Assembly: GCA_014859785.1 (NCBI GenBank)
Contig: JACUTP010000029.1
Span: 1-15,357 of the forward strand
DNA: 15,357 bases
DNA from: Candidatus Methanoperedentaceae archaeon
GTDB lineage: Archaea > Halobacteriota > Methanosarcinia > Methanosarcinales > Methanoperedenaceae
Direction of reading: 5' to 3'
The translations under genes and the position numbers were made by a program. Shown one piece after another: positions 14,621 to 15,357 of the stretch (its first letter is position 1; the number at the start of each line of letters is the position of its first letter). The notes below the pieces were generated by a model, which searched no databases, was not told where the DNA came from, and worked only from the letters and a program-made list of their open reading frames with translations.

Positions 14621-15199
14621 TTATTCCAGTTTCCTTTTAGCGTAAAGCAACCTCTGTATCACGGTTATATGTGAAACCACTGCAATAATAACAACAGCAT
14701 ACAAAAGAGCATTATCATAGTAAAACTGGGCAAGTGAACCTATAATTACCAGTATAAGTTTTTCCTGGCGCTCGGCAATCCCTACAGTACAGCTTGCCAT
14801 ACCGCCAACAGACTCTGCCTTTGCACGGGTAAAACTTGCCATAATCATGCCGAACAGGGCGGCAAATCCCCATACCCATGACACGTACCCTCCCAGCACA
14901 ATACCTGTAATTATAAAAAACTCGGCATACCTGTCAACAACGTGGTCAAGTACGCTTCCGAACCTGGATTCGTTTTTCGTGTACCTTGCTGTTGTGCCGT
15001 CTGCCATATCAAAAAACCCCGTAACAAGGATGAAAAAAACACCGAGCAGTAACTTATTCTCCATGTAACCGACCATAGCACCCGCACTTGCCATAAGACT
15101 CAATATTGTCAGCGTGTTCGGGCTGATTGACAGGCTCGAAAAAACTTTCCCGAACGGCAACAGGATTTTCTGGTAATAATTTCTGTATTTACCCAGCAT
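14621..15199 (-). CDS. CDP-alcohol phosphatidyltransferase (probable archaeal phospholipid head-group enzyme)
   Basis: Integral membrane enzyme that transfers a CDP-activated lipid to an alcohol; in archaea the lipid is CDP-archaeol. It is 192 residues with about six hydrophobic segments. The full family signature DX2DGX2ARX8GX3DX3D is present, with D64, D67, D85 and D89 as metal and catalytic aspartates (DMADGTTARY, then GSVLDHVVD). Size and the MLGKYRNYYQKILLPFGKVF start look like archaetidylinositol-phosphate synthase, but the head group cannot be decided from sequence alone. The start is the ATG at 15197-15199, behind AGAGGT (complement of 15206-15211). The frame stays open upstream to 15355, but that extension has no family resemblance. 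It converges with thyA across 56 bp. Confidence 0.9.
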   Translation of the reverse strand: MLGKYRNYYQKILLPFGKVFSSLSISPNTLTILSLMASAGAMVGYMENKLLLGVFFILVTGFFDMADGTTARYTKNESRFGSVLDHVVDRYAEFFIITGIVLGGYVSWVWGFAALFGMIMASFTRAKAESVGGMASCTVGIAERQEKLILVIIGSLAQFYYDNALLYAVVIIAVVSHITVIQRLLYAKRKLE

Positions 15200-15357
15200 T
15201 TTATAACCTCTGATATTTATTAACCTGTCAATCCTGCGCCGGATTAACATTTCACTTATCTCTCGTCTATACCATAAATTGTACTGTTCTTGAAAAAATA
15301 TATTACTTAATTGCTTTGTATATGAAATAAGAAACAAAGCAAATAATAATTGCAAGA
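15200..15357 (-). promoter_or_regulatory. upstream region of the CDP-alcohol phosphatidyltransferase gene
   Basis: A/T-rich, with TATA-like sequences on the minus strand around 15264-15275 (CAATTTATGGTA) and 15219-15228 (AATAAATATC). The first would give a leader of about 45 nt that includes the AGAGGT ribosome binding site, and is preferred. I see no other gene before the window ends. Confidence 0.3.

Noticed and set aside
15200..15355. N-terminal extension of the CDP-alcohol phosphatidyltransferase (about 52 residues)
   Set aside because: The extension has no family resemblance, and a good AGAGGT site precedes the internal ATG at 15199.
1..15357. CRISPR array, tRNA, rRNA, prophage or defence system
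   Set aside because: I found no repeated spacer structure, no cloverleaf-like sequence and no nuclease, integrase or toxin-antitoxin gene; apart from the transposase remnant, nearly all the sequence is explained by housekeeping genes.

Overview
The window is chromosomal DNA of a mesophilic archaeon with methanopterin-based C1 metabolism. The evidence is a TATA-binding protein, a thermosome subunit, an archaeal-type methionine aminopeptidase, methenyl-H4MPT cyclohydrolase (Mch), a short methanogen-type thymidylate synthase, a probable archaeal lipid head-group transferase, TATA-box promoters and G-rich ribosome binding sites. The full bacterial-type GrpE/DnaK/DnaJ set beside the thermosome is typical of mesophilic Methanosarcinales and relatives. 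A phasin-like protein next to a UbiB-type kinase would fit a quinone-using, polyhydroxyalkanoate-forming lineage such as Methanoperedens, but that assignment is inference.

Layout. 1-467: no intact gene. It holds a decayed transposase fragment (IS66-like by recognition) with two opposite frameshifts, a doubtful short minus-strand frame, and a 20-bp perfect palindrome that forms the tbp promoter. 468-6712 (plus): a gene-expression and protein-folding block, with tbp ending in a hairpin/oligo-T terminator, then the thermosome behind an 18-bp palindrome and TATA box, then grpE-dnaK-dnaJ behind a strong TATA box, with a large hairpin (possible pseudoknot) between dnaK and dnaJ. 6738-10460 (minus): a probable operon read in the order phasin-like gene, ubiB-like kinase, glutamine-dependent nadE. 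10534-12782 (plus): an NrdG/PflA-like radical SAM activase, map, and a TatD-associated-type radical SAM protein. 12787-13737 (minus): mch, which meets the previous gene tail to tail with 4 bp between them and is divergent from thyA (13875-14564, plus; predicted leaderless). 14621-15199 (minus): a CDP-alcohol phosphatidyltransferase. The last 158 bases are its upstream region.

The genes are mostly housekeeping. I see no CRISPR array, tRNA, rRNA, prophage or defence island, and I do not claim a new system. The points most worth checking are the regulatory structures (palindromic tbp promoter, palindrome before the thermosome, dnaK-dnaJ hairpin), the decayed transposase next to tbp, and the phasin/UbiB/NAD synthase cluster.
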